Below, one piece after another: positions 33,591 to 41,746 of a DNA stretch of 46,543 nt. Made by a program: the position numbers and the translations under genes. This DNA comes from an uncultured Ignavibacteriales bacterium (GTDB taxonomy: Bacteria > Bacteroidota > Ignavibacteria > Ignavibacteriales > Melioribacteraceae): assembly GCA_947311785.1 (NCBI GenBank), contig CAMZLW010000017.1, positions 1 through 46,543 of the forward strand, read 5' to 3'. The number at the start of each line of letters is the position of its first letter. Position 1 is the stretch's first letter. Under the pieces are notes generated by a model, which saw only the letters and a list, made by a program, of their open reading frames with translations, did not search any database and was not told the origin of the DNA.

Positions 33591-36056
33591 ATGTTCGCTA
33601 AAATAGTTTTTCCGCTTCCGTTTAGGAATGCTTTCACGTATTCAGTTCCAGAAGAGTTTGAAAGCCTTGTGTTTATTGGGGTTCGTGTAGTTGTTCCTTT
33701 TGGAAAAAGAACGCTAACTGGATTTGTGATTGATATAGTTGAAGAAGCAGAAACAGACCATAAAATAAAACCAATCCGTGATGTGTTAGATACTGCTCCA
33801 ATATTTGACAAAAACGAATTGAAATTTTACGAATGGATTAGCGACTACTATATAAGTTCACTTGGCGAAGCCCTACGGAACTCGGTGCCATACGGATTAG
33901 ATGTTGAATCGAAGAAAAAAGTTGTTGCCAATATGGATTTCTGTTTTGAGCTTTACAAAGAGGAAAAAAACAAAAATTCTACTCGTGCCAAAGTTTTAGA
34001 TTTGCTAAGTCAAAAAGAGACATACACATTTTCACTCTTGCAAAAAATGGTTAAGAAAAAATCAATCTACTCCATAGTAAATACACTCGAAAAAAAAGGA
34101 GCTGTATCATTAATAAATGAAATATCGGATGCAAAAGTTAAAGTAAAAAAAATTAAGCACATTAAGCTGAATAAGAGCATTGATGAAGTTTACGCAGCTT
34201 TGCCAGAAATTGAACAGCGTTCTACAAAACAAGTAATAATTTTAATGGAATTACTTTCAGCACCAGAAGATGAATTTCCATTAGCACAGCTACTAAAAAA
34301 AACAAACGCAAATCAGTCTTCTGTTAATTCATTATTCAAAAAAGATTTAATAGATATTTTTTATAAAGAAGTTGAAAGAAAATTTATAGAAACATACGAA
34401 GAAGCCAAAAAAAATATAAACCTTACTTCCAATCAAAAGATAATTGTTGAAAAAGTATCTAAAAATATTGAGCAAAAATCATTTAGCCCCTATTTATTAC
34501 ACGGTGTTACTGGAAGTGGAAAAACACAAGTATATATTGAACTTGTAAGAAAGGCTTTGGATAGTGGGCGAAACGCAATAGTGTTAGTTCCAGAAATATC
34601 ACTTACTCCACAAATTACAACTCGATTTTACAATGAACTTGGCGAATCTATTACAGTTATGCACAGCCGAATGTCGCTTGGCGAACGTTACGACGCATGG
34701 CGAGGAATTATAAATGGGAAATACCGAGTAGTTATTGGACCTCGTTCGGCTCTCTTTGCTCCGCTAAAAAATATTGGAGTAATAATAGTTGATGAAGAAC
34801 ATGATGGAAGCTATAAACAATACGATATGGTTCCAAAATATAATGCCCGCGATGCCGCAGTAGTAAAGGCTAGTATGAATAAAGCCCCAATTTTATTAGG
34901 CTCTGCAACGCCCTCTGTTGAAAGTATGCACAACGCAATTAATAAAAAATATGAACTGCTTGAATTAAAAAACAGAATTGACGATGCTAAACTTCCGATA
35001 GTTAGATTGGTGAATGTTTCATCAGAGCAGAAGCAAAAAAAAATGGATGGAGCTTTTTCGCCAGCTTTGATAAATAAAATAAATGACCGCTTACAAAAAA
35101 ATGAATCTGTAATTATACTCCAGAACAGACGTGGGTTTGCAACACAAATATATTGTGAAGATTGTGGTGAAATAGAGATGTGCGGAAATTGTTCAGTATC
35201 AATGGTGCATCACATAAATAAAAATATTTTGCAATGCCATTATTGTGGAGAAAAAAGAACAGTTCCCAAAGCGTGTGTTAAGTGCGGTTCGCTCTCTCTA
35301 AAGTTTTTTGGAACTGGAACACAGCGTGTTGAAGATGAATTGTTGTATAATTTTCCAGATGTTAAAATTGAACGAATTGATTCCGACACGCTAAACCGAA
35401 AAGGAAAACTTGGCGAAATTTTAAATAGATTTAAAAGTGGTGAAACACAAATTCTTGTTGGAACTCAAATTGTTGCGAAAGGATTAGACTTTTCAAACGT
35501 AACATTGGTTGGAGTAATATCCGCAGAAACAACTTTGTGGATTCCAGATTTTAGAGCCGATGAACGAACATTTCAACTACTTACGCAAGTATCAGGCAGA
35601 GCTGGACGCAGTTCCATTGAAGGGGAAGTTTTAATCCAAACACAAAACCCAACACACTTTGTCCTTCAAAAAGTTATGGCAAACGATTATCATGGTTTTT
35701 ACAAAAATGAAATTAAACTCCGTGAAGAGAGCGAGTATCCACCATTTACCCGAATTTGCACAATAGAAACAAAAGACGAGAGTGAATATAAAGCACGCGG
35801 TGCGTTAAATGATTTTTATAATTTGTTAATGAAAAAAGAAGCCTCGCTTTCAATTTCTGTTCCACAACCAGCAATGATAGCACGGATAAAAGGGAAATAC
35901 AGATTTAAGATTTTAATCAAAAGTCAAAAGTCAATAGACCCAAGTGGGAAATTTTTACGTGCTGCAGTTCTTGAATCATTTATTGAATTTAATCAACGCT
36001 CAAAATTTAGCGACATCAAACCAATAATTGATATGGACCCACAAAGCACTAGTTAA
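33591..36056 (+). CDS. priA: Primosomal protein N' / replication restart helicase PriA
   Basis: PriA recognises stalled forks and D-loops and reloads the replicative helicase. The 821-residue protein has the N-terminal 3'-binding domain (IVFPLPFRNAFTYSVPEEFE), a winged-helix region, and the helicase core with Walker A HGVTGSGKTQVYIEL near residue 306 and the DEEHDGSYKQYD motif. The split zinc-binding subdomain has eight cysteines in four pairs (CEDC, CGNC, CHYC, CVKC), followed by the RVEDEL stretch. The C-terminal helicase motifs include GTQIVAKGLDFSNVTLVGVI and the QVSGRAGR motif. Length is normal and all motifs are intact. No clear ribosome site precedes the ATG. Confidence 0.97.
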   Translation: MFAKIVFPLPFRNAFTYSVPEEFESLVFIGVRVVVPFGKRTLTGFVIDIVEEAETDHKIKPIRDVLDTAPIFDKNELKFYEWISDYYISSLGEALRNSVPYGLDVESKKKVVANMDFCFELYKEEKNKNSTRAKVLDLLSQKETYTFSLLQKMVKKKSIYSIVNTLEKKGAVSLINEISDAKVKVKKIKHIKLNKSIDEVYAALPEIEQRSTKQVIILMELLSAPEDEFPLAQLLKKTNANQSSVNSLFKKDLIDIFYKEVERKFIETYEEAKKNINLTSNQKIIVEKVSKNIEQKSFSPYLLHGVTGSGKTQVYIELVRKALDSGRNAIVLVPEISLTPQITTRFYNELGESITVMHSRMSLGERYDAWRGIINGKYRVVIGPRSALFAPLKNIGVIIVDEEHDGSYKQYDMVPKYNARDAAVVKASMNKAPILLGSATPSVESMHNAINKKYELLELKNRIDDAKLPIVRLVNVSSEQKQKKMDGAFSPALINKINDRLQKNESVIILQNRRGFATQIYCEDCGEIEMCGNCSVSMVHHINKNILQCHYCGEKRTVPKACVKCGSLSLKFFGTGTQRVEDELLYNFPDVKIERIDSDTLNRKGKLGEILNRFKSGETQILVGTQIVAKGLDFSNVTLVGVISAETTLWIPDFRADERTFQLLTQVSGRAGRSSIEGEVLIQTQNPTHFVLQKVMANDYHGFYKNEIKLREESEYPPFTRICTIETKDESEYKARGALNDFYNLLMKKEASLSISVPQPAMIARIKGKYRFKILIKSQKSIDPSGKFLRAAVLESFIEFNQRSKFSDIKPIIDMDPQSTS

Positions 36057-36086
36057 ATAAATATTTTTGATTTTTATTGTATTCTT

Positions 36087-36107
36087 TTGTACCTTTTAGT
36101 TGTACAA
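36087..36107 (+). promoter_or_regulatory. Inverted repeat before the toxin-antitoxin pair
   Basis: TTGTAC (36087-36092) and GTACAA (36102-36107), nine bases apart, sit immediately before the GGAGG ribosome site of the antitoxin gene. Toxin-antitoxin complexes of this type normally repress their own promoter at such repeats. Confidence 0.45.
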
Positions 36108-36119
36108 TTGGAGGATATA

Positions 36120-36353
36120 ATGCAAACCATAGCGGTTAGTAATTTTAGAGCAAAAATAATGACATTTCTTAAAGAAGTTGAAAATGGCTCAAGTATAAAA
36201 ATAACTTCTCGTGGCAAAGTTGTTGCAAGACTTGTTCCGCCAGACTTTACAAAAAAAAGTGCTAAACAAGAATTGATAAAAATTGGTGCAAATGCAAAAC
36301 TTTTTGATATCATTTCACCAATTAACGAAGTGTGGAATGCCGATAAATCTTGA
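36120..36353 (+). CDS. Antitoxin of the Phd/YefM family
   Basis: A 77-residue antitoxin that neutralises its partner by binding it, and binds DNA through its N-terminal half. The frame opens at 36087, but the ATG at 36120 has a strong GGAGG seven bases upstream. The Phd/YefM fold is recognisable in QTIAVSNFRAKIMTFLKEVE and SIKITSRGKVVARLVPPDF. The acidic, flexible C-terminus (residues 50-77) is the usual toxin-binding part. Its stop overlaps the toxin start (TTGA). An inverted repeat at 36087-36107 is a candidate operator. Confidence 0.9.
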   Translation: MQTIAVSNFRAKIMTFLKEVENGSSIKITSRGKVVARLVPPDFTKKSAKQELIKIGANAKLFDIISPINEVWNADKS

Positions 36354-36745
36354 TTACTATTGACACACATATAATAATCTGGAATGCAATAAAGCCAGAA
36401 CATTTAAGCAAGAAAGCAAATAATGCAATTGCCACAGCAAACAAAACAGATGGAATAATAATTTCTGATATTTCATTTTGGGAAATTGCAATGCTAATTA
36501 GTAAAAGTAGATTAGAAATTGAAATTCCATATTTAGATTTTATTAATTTAATAAGGGCATCTTACAATTTTCAAATAAAATCTATTACACCAGAAATTGC
36601 AGACCTTTCAACAAAGTTTCCATCCCAAGTAAACTTAGACCCTGCTGATAGAATTATTAGTGCCACGTCAATTTTATGCAATGCACCATTAGTTACAGCA
36701 GATTCAAATTTAAGAAAAAGCAAAACAATTAAAACCATTTGGTAA
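36350..36745 (+). CDS. PIN-domain toxin (VapC-like)
   Basis: A 131-residue ribonuclease toxin of the PIN family. The acidic residues expected in the active site are present: ITIDTHIIIW at the N-terminus, a glutamate in SDISFWEIAML near residue 45, an aspartate in NLDPADRIISATSI near residues 97-100, and VTADSNLRKSK at the end. The start is a TTG overlapping the antitoxin stop by four bases, which couples its translation to the antitoxin. It forms a type II module with that gene. Likely RNA target (tRNA or 23S rRNA, as in other VapC) is unknown. Nothing suggests it is broken. Confidence 0.92.
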   Translation: MITIDTHIIIWNAIKPEHLSKKANNAIATANKTDGIIISDISFWEIAMLISKSRLEIEIPYLDFINLIRASYNFQIKSITPEIADLSTKFPSQVNLDPADRIISATSILCNAPLVTADSNLRKSKTIKTIW

Positions 36746-36838
36746 CATTTATTTTGCTAAACCTTTCCTATTTGGCTATTTTTATAAATTGTATTAAAAA
36801 TTAAAGTTAACTCAATAAGTTATAAGGATTTAGCAAAT

Positions 36839-39307
36839 ATGAAATATCCATTTGCAGAAATAGAAAAGAAGTGGCGTGAAACGTGGGAAGAAAACAAAAC
36901 CTACAAAACAGATTTAACCGATTTAGAAAAAGCACTCTATACGTTGGTAATGTTTATTTATCCCTCTGGATCAAAACTACACATTGGTCATTGGTATAAT
37001 TACGCCCCAACAGATAGTTGGGCACGCTATAAAAAATTACGTGGCAACAATGTTTTTGCACCAATGGGTTACGATGCTTTTGGATTGCCTGCAGAAAATT
37101 ATGCAATCAAAACTGGAATTCATCCACAAGATAGTACATTCAAAAACATAGATGACATCCGCGAACAGTTGAAAACAATGGGCTGTATGTATGATTGGGA
37201 TGCGGAGTTAATGACTTGCGTTCCAGAATATTATAAATGGAATCAATGGCTGTTCATCCAACTTTATAAAAAAGGATTAGCCTACAGAAAAAATGCTCCC
37301 GTTAATTGGTGTCCCTCGTGCCAAACCGTTCTTGCAAATGAGCAGGTTCAGGGTGATGGAACATGTGAACGATGCGAAACAATGGTTGAACGTAAAAACT
37401 TAACCCAGTGGTTTTTTAAGATTACAAATTACGCCGATGAACTTTTGGATGGCTTAAAAACTATCGACTGGCCAGCAAAAACAAAGCTGATGCAAGAGCA
37501 TTGGATTGGAAAAAGTTTTGGAACAGAAGTTAAGTTTGGTGTTGTTGGGCATGAGGATAAAGAGATTCGTGTTTTTACAACCCGTCCCGATACACTATTT
37601 GGAGTAAGCTATGTTGTTCTTGCCCCTGAGCTTGATTTGGTTCAAGAGTTAACAAAAGCTGAAAATAAAAAAGCAGTTGCTGAATATATTGAATCTATAA
37701 AATCACTATCCGAGATTGAAAGGACTTCAACTATAAAAGAGAAAACTGGCGTGCCTACTGGGGCTTATGCAATCAATCCAGTTAATGGCGAAAAAATTCC
37801 AATTTGGATAGCCGATTATGCACTTGCTAATTATGGAACTGGTTCTGTAATGGCTGTGCCTGCACACGACGAACGCGACTTTGAGTTTGCAACTAAATTT
37901 AATTTGCCTATTAGAAAAGTTATTCTTGAAAAAGGAACAGAGGCAAATACTGAATTAACCGAAGCCTATACTACTGCTGGAACAATGATTAACTCGGCAC
38001 AATTTAATGGAATGGATTCTGTAGAATGTAAATCCAAAATTACTGACTGGCTTGCTGAGAACGACAATGGCGAAAAGAAAATAAATTATCGTTTACGCGA
38101 TTGGTTAATTTCTCGTCAGCGTTATTGGGGAACGCCCATCCCAATTGTTTATTGCGATAAGTGCGGAGAGGTTCCAGTTCCAGAAGAGCAGCTCCCAATA
38201 GAATTGCCTTATGAGGTTGATTTCAAACACGATGGCGGTTCTCCACTTGAAGGCAATTCACAATTTGTAAACACTACTTGTTCAAAATGTGGCGATGCTG
38301 CAAAACGCGATGTTGATACAATGGATACATTTATGGATTCATCGTGGTATTACTTGCGTTACTTAAATCCAAAATTTAAAGATGGAATGTTTGACACAAA
38401 ACTTGGTAACGAATGGACACCTGTTGATATGTATGTTGGCGGTGCAGAACATGCAACAATGCACTTACTTTACGCAAGATTCATTCATAAATTTTTACGC
38501 GATATCGGAATGGTCAACTCTGACGAGCCATTCAAACGCTTGATACACCAAGGCACAATTACAAACAATGGTGCCAAAATGAGTAAATCGAAAGGTAATG
38601 TTGTTAATCCTGGTAGCTTTATTGAAGAATATGGCTCAGATGTTTTCAGAATGTATATGATGTTCATGGGTCCATACGAACTTGGCGGAGACTGGAGCGA
38701 CAAAGGAATTGTTGGAGTTGATAGATTTGTTCAACGTGCATATTCATTATTTGAAAGCAATAAAAATTTAAGCAATATAGCTACTGCCCCAAGTAAATTT
38801 ACGATTGATAAATTATCTCCAACAGAAAAAACCATTTATCAATTAGTAAACAAAACACTTTCCAAGTTTGAAGTAGAAGTTGAAAATTTCCGCTTCAATA
38901 CTGCCGTTGCTTCGTTAATGGAATTAAACAACGGATTAAAAGAGCTTCCAGATTGCTCAGATGAAATGAAACTTTTTGCATTAGAAAGGTTTGCAACAAT
39001 GCTTGCTGCTCTTGCTCCACACATGGGTGAGGAGTGTTGGTCAATTCTTGGAAACGAAAAAGGGTTGTATGATAATCCAATTTGGTTTGAAGTTGACAAA
39101 AATGCGTTAGTTCAAGATTCTGTTACTATCATTGTTCAAGTAAACGGAAAGGTAAGAGCAAAACTCGATTTGCCTGCAGATAGCAATGAAGCAACAGTTA
39201 AAGAAATTGCTTGGACAGATAATAAGGTAAAAAGTCATACTGATGGAAAAACAGTAGTAAAAGAGATTTATGTAAAAAATAAAATTTATAATATAGTTGT
39301 AAGGTAA
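36839..39307 (+). CDS. leuS: Leucyl-tRNA synthetase
   Basis: Class I enzyme charging tRNA-Leu. The 822-residue protein has the HIGH motif in GSKLHIGHWYNYAPTDSW near residue 47 and a zinc-binding pair CPSC...CERC near residues 160-179. The CP1 editing domain contains the TTRPDTLFGVSYVVLAPEL and VMAVPAHDERDFEFA motifs, and MSKSKGNVVNPG is KMSKS near residue 582. The C-terminal part ends with the beta-grasp-like extension VQVNGKVRAKLDLPADSNE. It leads the leuS-serS pair, 32 bases apart, so the two are probably co-transcribed. Confidence 0.97.
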   Translation: MKYPFAEIEKKWRETWEENKTYKTDLTDLEKALYTLVMFIYPSGSKLHIGHWYNYAPTDSWARYKKLRGNNVFAPMGYDAFGLPAENYAIKTGIHPQDSTFKNIDDIREQLKTMGCMYDWDAELMTCVPEYYKWNQWLFIQLYKKGLAYRKNAPVNWCPSCQTVLANEQVQGDGTCERCETMVERKNLTQWFFKITNYADELLDGLKTIDWPAKTKLMQEHWIGKSFGTEVKFGVVGHEDKEIRVFTTRPDTLFGVSYVVLAPELDLVQELTKAENKKAVAEYIESIKSLSEIERTSTIKEKTGVPTGAYAINPVNGEKIPIWIADYALANYGTGSVMAVPAHDERDFEFATKFNLPIRKVILEKGTEANTELTEAYTTAGTMINSAQFNGMDSVECKSKITDWLAENDNGEKKINYRLRDWLISRQRYWGTPIPIVYCDKCGEVPVPEEQLPIELPYEVDFKHDGGSPLEGNSQFVNTTCSKCGDAAKRDVDTMDTFMDSSWYYLRYLNPKFKDGMFDTKLGNEWTPVDMYVGGAEHATMHLLYARFIHKFLRDIGMVNSDEPFKRLIHQGTITNNGAKMSKSKGNVVNPGSFIEEYGSDVFRMYMMFMGPYELGGDWSDKGIVGVDRFVQRAYSLFESNKNLSNIATAPSKFTIDKLSPTEKTIYQLVNKTLSKFEVEVENFRFNTAVASLMELNNGLKELPDCSDEMKLFALERFATMLAALAPHMGEECWSILGNEKGLYDNPIWFEVDKNALVQDSVTIIVQVNGKVRAKLDLPADSNEATVKEIAWTDNKVKSHTDGKTVVKEIYVKNKIYNIVVR

Positions 39308-39339
39308 AATCAGCATTCTATTTACTAAAGGAGCAAAAA

Positions 39340-40620
39340 ATGTTGGATATAAAATTTATTAGAGAAAACCCAGAGCTTGTAAAACAAGGCATTGTTAACA
39401 AAAACGAAAAAAATGATACTGTTGATGAAATTCTTGAACTGGATGAAAAACGCCGCTCTTTACTTACCAAAGTAGAGGAAAAGAAAGCCCAGAAAAATAA
39501 AGTTTCTGCCGAGGTTGGAAAACTAAAGCAAGCTGGCGAAAATGCAGACGAAATAATTGCAGAGATGAAACAACTTGGAGAGGATATTAAAGCCCTCGAT
39601 GACAAAGTTCGCACAGTTGAAGATAAATTTACAAACTTGCAAATGTGGGTTCCTAATATACCGCATTCATCGGTTCCTGTTGGAAAGGATGAAACAAGCA
39701 ATGTTGAAACTAAGCAATGGCTCCCTGAAGGTTTTTCGTTTGAAAATAACGAATCAATTTTAGACCATATTGAGCTTGGCAAAAAATTAAACATTCTTGA
39801 TTTTGAACGCGGTGCAAAAATTACAGGTTCTGGATTTCCAGTATATGTTGGCAAAGGTGCAAGGTTAGAGCGTGCATTAATAAATTTTATGCTGGATTAT
39901 CATTTGGATAATCACGGTTACACAGAAATTATGCCTCCGTTATTTGTAAATGCTGAATCGATGAAAGGCACTGGACAACTGCCTAAAATGGCTGACGACA
40001 TGTATTACGCAGAAAAGGATGGCTTATATGCAATTCCAACCGCCGAAGTTCCAATAACAAATATGCACCGTTCAGAAATTTTAAGCGAAGACGAACTTCC
40101 AATTAATTATACTGGCTACACTCCTTGTTTCCGTAGAGAAGCTGGCTCGTATGGTGCTGATTCTAAAGGATTTTTACGCACTCATCAATTCAACAAAGTA
40201 GAGATGGTTAAATTTGTAAAACCAGAAACATCTTACGATGAGTTAAACAATCTTGTAAGCGATGTTGAAGATATTTTGCACGAGTTAAAAATTCCATACA
40301 GAATTTTAGAACTCTGCACTGGCGATTTAAGTTTTGCCGCAGCTAAATGTTTTGATATTGAAACATGGTCGCCTGCCGAAAACAAATGGTTAGAAGCATC
40401 ATCTTGCAGCAACTTTGAGAGTTTCCAAGCAAGACGTGCAAAAATTCGTTTTAAAAAGAAGGATGAGAAGAAATCAGAATTCATACACACACTTAATGGC
40501 TCTGGACTTGCAACAAGCCGCCTTATGGTTTCAATAATGGAAAATTATCAAACTCCAGAAGGGAAAATAATAGTTCCAAAGGTGTTACAAAAATATACTG
40601 GTTTTGAAATAATTGGTTAA
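39340..40620 (+). CDS. serS: Seryl-tRNA synthetase
   Basis: Class II enzyme that charges tRNA-Ser and tRNA-Sec. The 426-residue protein starts with the antiparallel coiled-coil arm that reaches the long variable arm of tRNA-Ser (about residues 25-105, heavy in K/E). Motif 2 is FRREAGSYGADSKGFLRTHQ at about residue 265, followed by FNKVEMVKF. Motif 3 is LNGSGLATSRLMVSIMENYQ near residue 385, then TPEGKIIVPKVL. Length is typical. AAAGGAG precedes the ATG. Downstream lies a stretch of broken coding sequence rather than an intact gene. Confidence 0.97.
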   Translation: MLDIKFIRENPELVKQGIVNKNEKNDTVDEILELDEKRRSLLTKVEEKKAQKNKVSAEVGKLKQAGENADEIIAEMKQLGEDIKALDDKVRTVEDKFTNLQMWVPNIPHSSVPVGKDETSNVETKQWLPEGFSFENNESILDHIELGKKLNILDFERGAKITGSGFPVYVGKGARLERALINFMLDYHLDNHGYTEIMPPLFVNAESMKGTGQLPKMADDMYYAEKDGLYAIPTAEVPITNMHRSEILSEDELPINYTGYTPCFRREAGSYGADSKGFLRTHQFNKVEMVKFVKPETSYDELNNLVSDVEDILHELKIPYRILELCTGDLSFAAAKCFDIETWSPAENKWLEASSCSNFESFQARRAKIRFKKKDEKKSEFIHTLNGSGLATSRLMVSIMENYQTPEGKIIVPKVLQKYTGFEIIG

Positions 40621-40622
40621 AT

Positions 40623-40793
40623 AAAACAGATAATCTAAATGCTGGTAAATATTGGGTACAAACAGATAACGAAAAGTTAATGGGCTTGGTTTCTAAAGGA
40701 GTAAGCATTGGTGAATTGAGCGAATTCTTTCAGCGGACTGAGGGAGCAATTAGATGTAGAATTAAAAAGTTAAAGAAAGATGTGGCAGAATAA
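40623..40793 (+). pseudogene. C-terminal remnant of a helix-turn-helix protein
   Basis: In the frame that ends at the TAA at 40791, the sequence reads NAGKYWVQTDNEKLMGLVSK, then GVSIGELSEFFQRTEGAIRC and RIKKLKKDVAE. This resembles the Myb/GcrA-like helix-turn-helix often found at the C-terminus of helicases and other proteins (consensus around TEGAIRSRLKKL). The frame has a stop at 40605-40607 and no start codon of any usual kind before the domain, so this is probably the tail of a lost gene. A separate 26-codon ORF, MKIEIIESPTETFEYQPHIT..., follows at 40798-40878 and may be another fragment. Confidence 0.55.
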
Positions 40794-40949
40794 AATAATG
40801 AAAATAGAAATTATAGAATCACCAACAGAAACATTTGAATACCAACCACACATTACCGAAGGTGGTATTCAGTTTTAGTATGCCCAAAATTTGCAGCCTT
40901 TTATAAAATTTAATAACTTTTATTTTCTAAAAAAAAGAAGTTGAGTAAT

Positions 40950-41477
40950 ATGAAAAGAGTAATTTACCCAGGTACATTCGACCCCGTAACCAATGGGCAT
41001 ATAGATGTAATAGAAAGAGCAATGGATTTATTTGACGAAGTAGTTGTTACTGTTGCTCGTAATCCAGTTAAAAACCAAATGTTTTCGCTTGATGAAAGAT
41101 TAAATATGCTACGCGAATCACTTCTAAAATACGATAATGTTTTTGTAGATTCCTTTGATGGCTTAATTGTTGACCATGCAAAACAACAGAAAGCCATAGG
41201 AATTATAAGGGGCTTAAGAGCAGTATCTGATTTTGAATACGAATTTCAAATGGCATTAATGAACAGAAAATTAGATGAAAATCTTAGAACAATTTTTCTG
41301 ATGCCAAATGAAAAATATACTTACTTGAACTCCACAATTATCCGAAATCTTGCTGTCTTTCATGGAGATGTTGCCGATTTTGTTCCGCCAATAGTGGTTA
41401 AAATGCTTAAAGAAAAAAACAAAGTTCACGAAAAGAACGGCGTTGATAAAAAACAAGAAATTCGTGAGGATTTTTAG
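40950..41477 (+). CDS. coaD: Pantetheine-phosphate adenylyltransferase
   Basis: Transfers AMP from ATP to 4'-phosphopantetheine, the penultimate step of coenzyme A synthesis. The 175-residue protein opens with the nucleotidyl-transferase signature YPGTFDPVTNGHIDVIERA, with the TxGH motif at about residues 14-17. It also has AKQQKAIGIIRGLRAVSDFE and the ATP-binding loop YTYLNSTIIRNLAVF. The frame opens with a TTG at 40941, but the ATG at 40950 is nine bases past GAAG and leaves the normal MKRVIYPGTF start. It is separated from serS by remnants and from valS by a repeat-rich gap. Confidence 0.95.
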   Translation: MKRVIYPGTFDPVTNGHIDVIERAMDLFDEVVVTVARNPVKNQMFSLDERLNMLRESLLKYDNVFVDSFDGLIVDHAKQQKAIGIIRGLRAVSDFEYEFQMALMNRKLDENLRTIFLMPNEKYTYLNSTIIRNLAVFHGDVADFVPPIVVKMLKEKNKVHEKNGVDKKQEIREDF

Positions 41478-41485
41478 TATCGGTC

Positions 41486-41530
41486 GCACAGATTAGTTGT
41501 TGAATTAATTGCGATATAAGTAATCTGTGC
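41486..41530. repeat. Inverted repeat of the CAGATTA family, copy 1
   Basis: GCACAGATTA (41486-41495) and TAATCTGTGC (41521-41530), exact complements around a 25-base loop. It shares its core CAGATTA/TAATCTG with the palindrome at 41617-41641. Confidence 0.7.
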
Positions 41531-41616
41531 CAACTTACTATTTTAGAATAAAACTTTAAAATAAATTCATTAATTATTTTCGTTTCAAAATTAGTTCGTG
41601 TAATCTAATGTTTTTT

Positions 41617-41641
41617 TAGAACAGATTACTAATCTGTTCTA
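41617..41641. repeat. Palindrome of the CAGATTA family, copy 2
   Basis: TAGAACAGATTA and TAATCTGTTCTA are exact complements around a single central C, so the stem is 12 bp. It lies 106 bases before the valS ATG. No T run follows. The two copies in one 269-base gap point to a repeat family, with the rest of the gap otherwise featureless. Confidence 0.7.
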
Positions 41642-41746
41642 CGAGTAATTCAACTTTTGACTGCTATCACTAGTGCCAACCATAAATATTTATCTATCCT
41701 TTTAGTTATATTTGCGGACTTAAAAATTGAAAACAGAAGAGACAAA

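Noticed and set aside
33295-33606. 103-codon ORF before priA
   Set aside because: No family signal, and it overlaps the start of priA. Composition is not protein-like and no ribosome site is visible.
36120-36745. The Phd/PIN pair as an undescribed defence system
   Set aside because: Architecture and overlap are those of an ordinary type II toxin-antitoxin module with no extra component.
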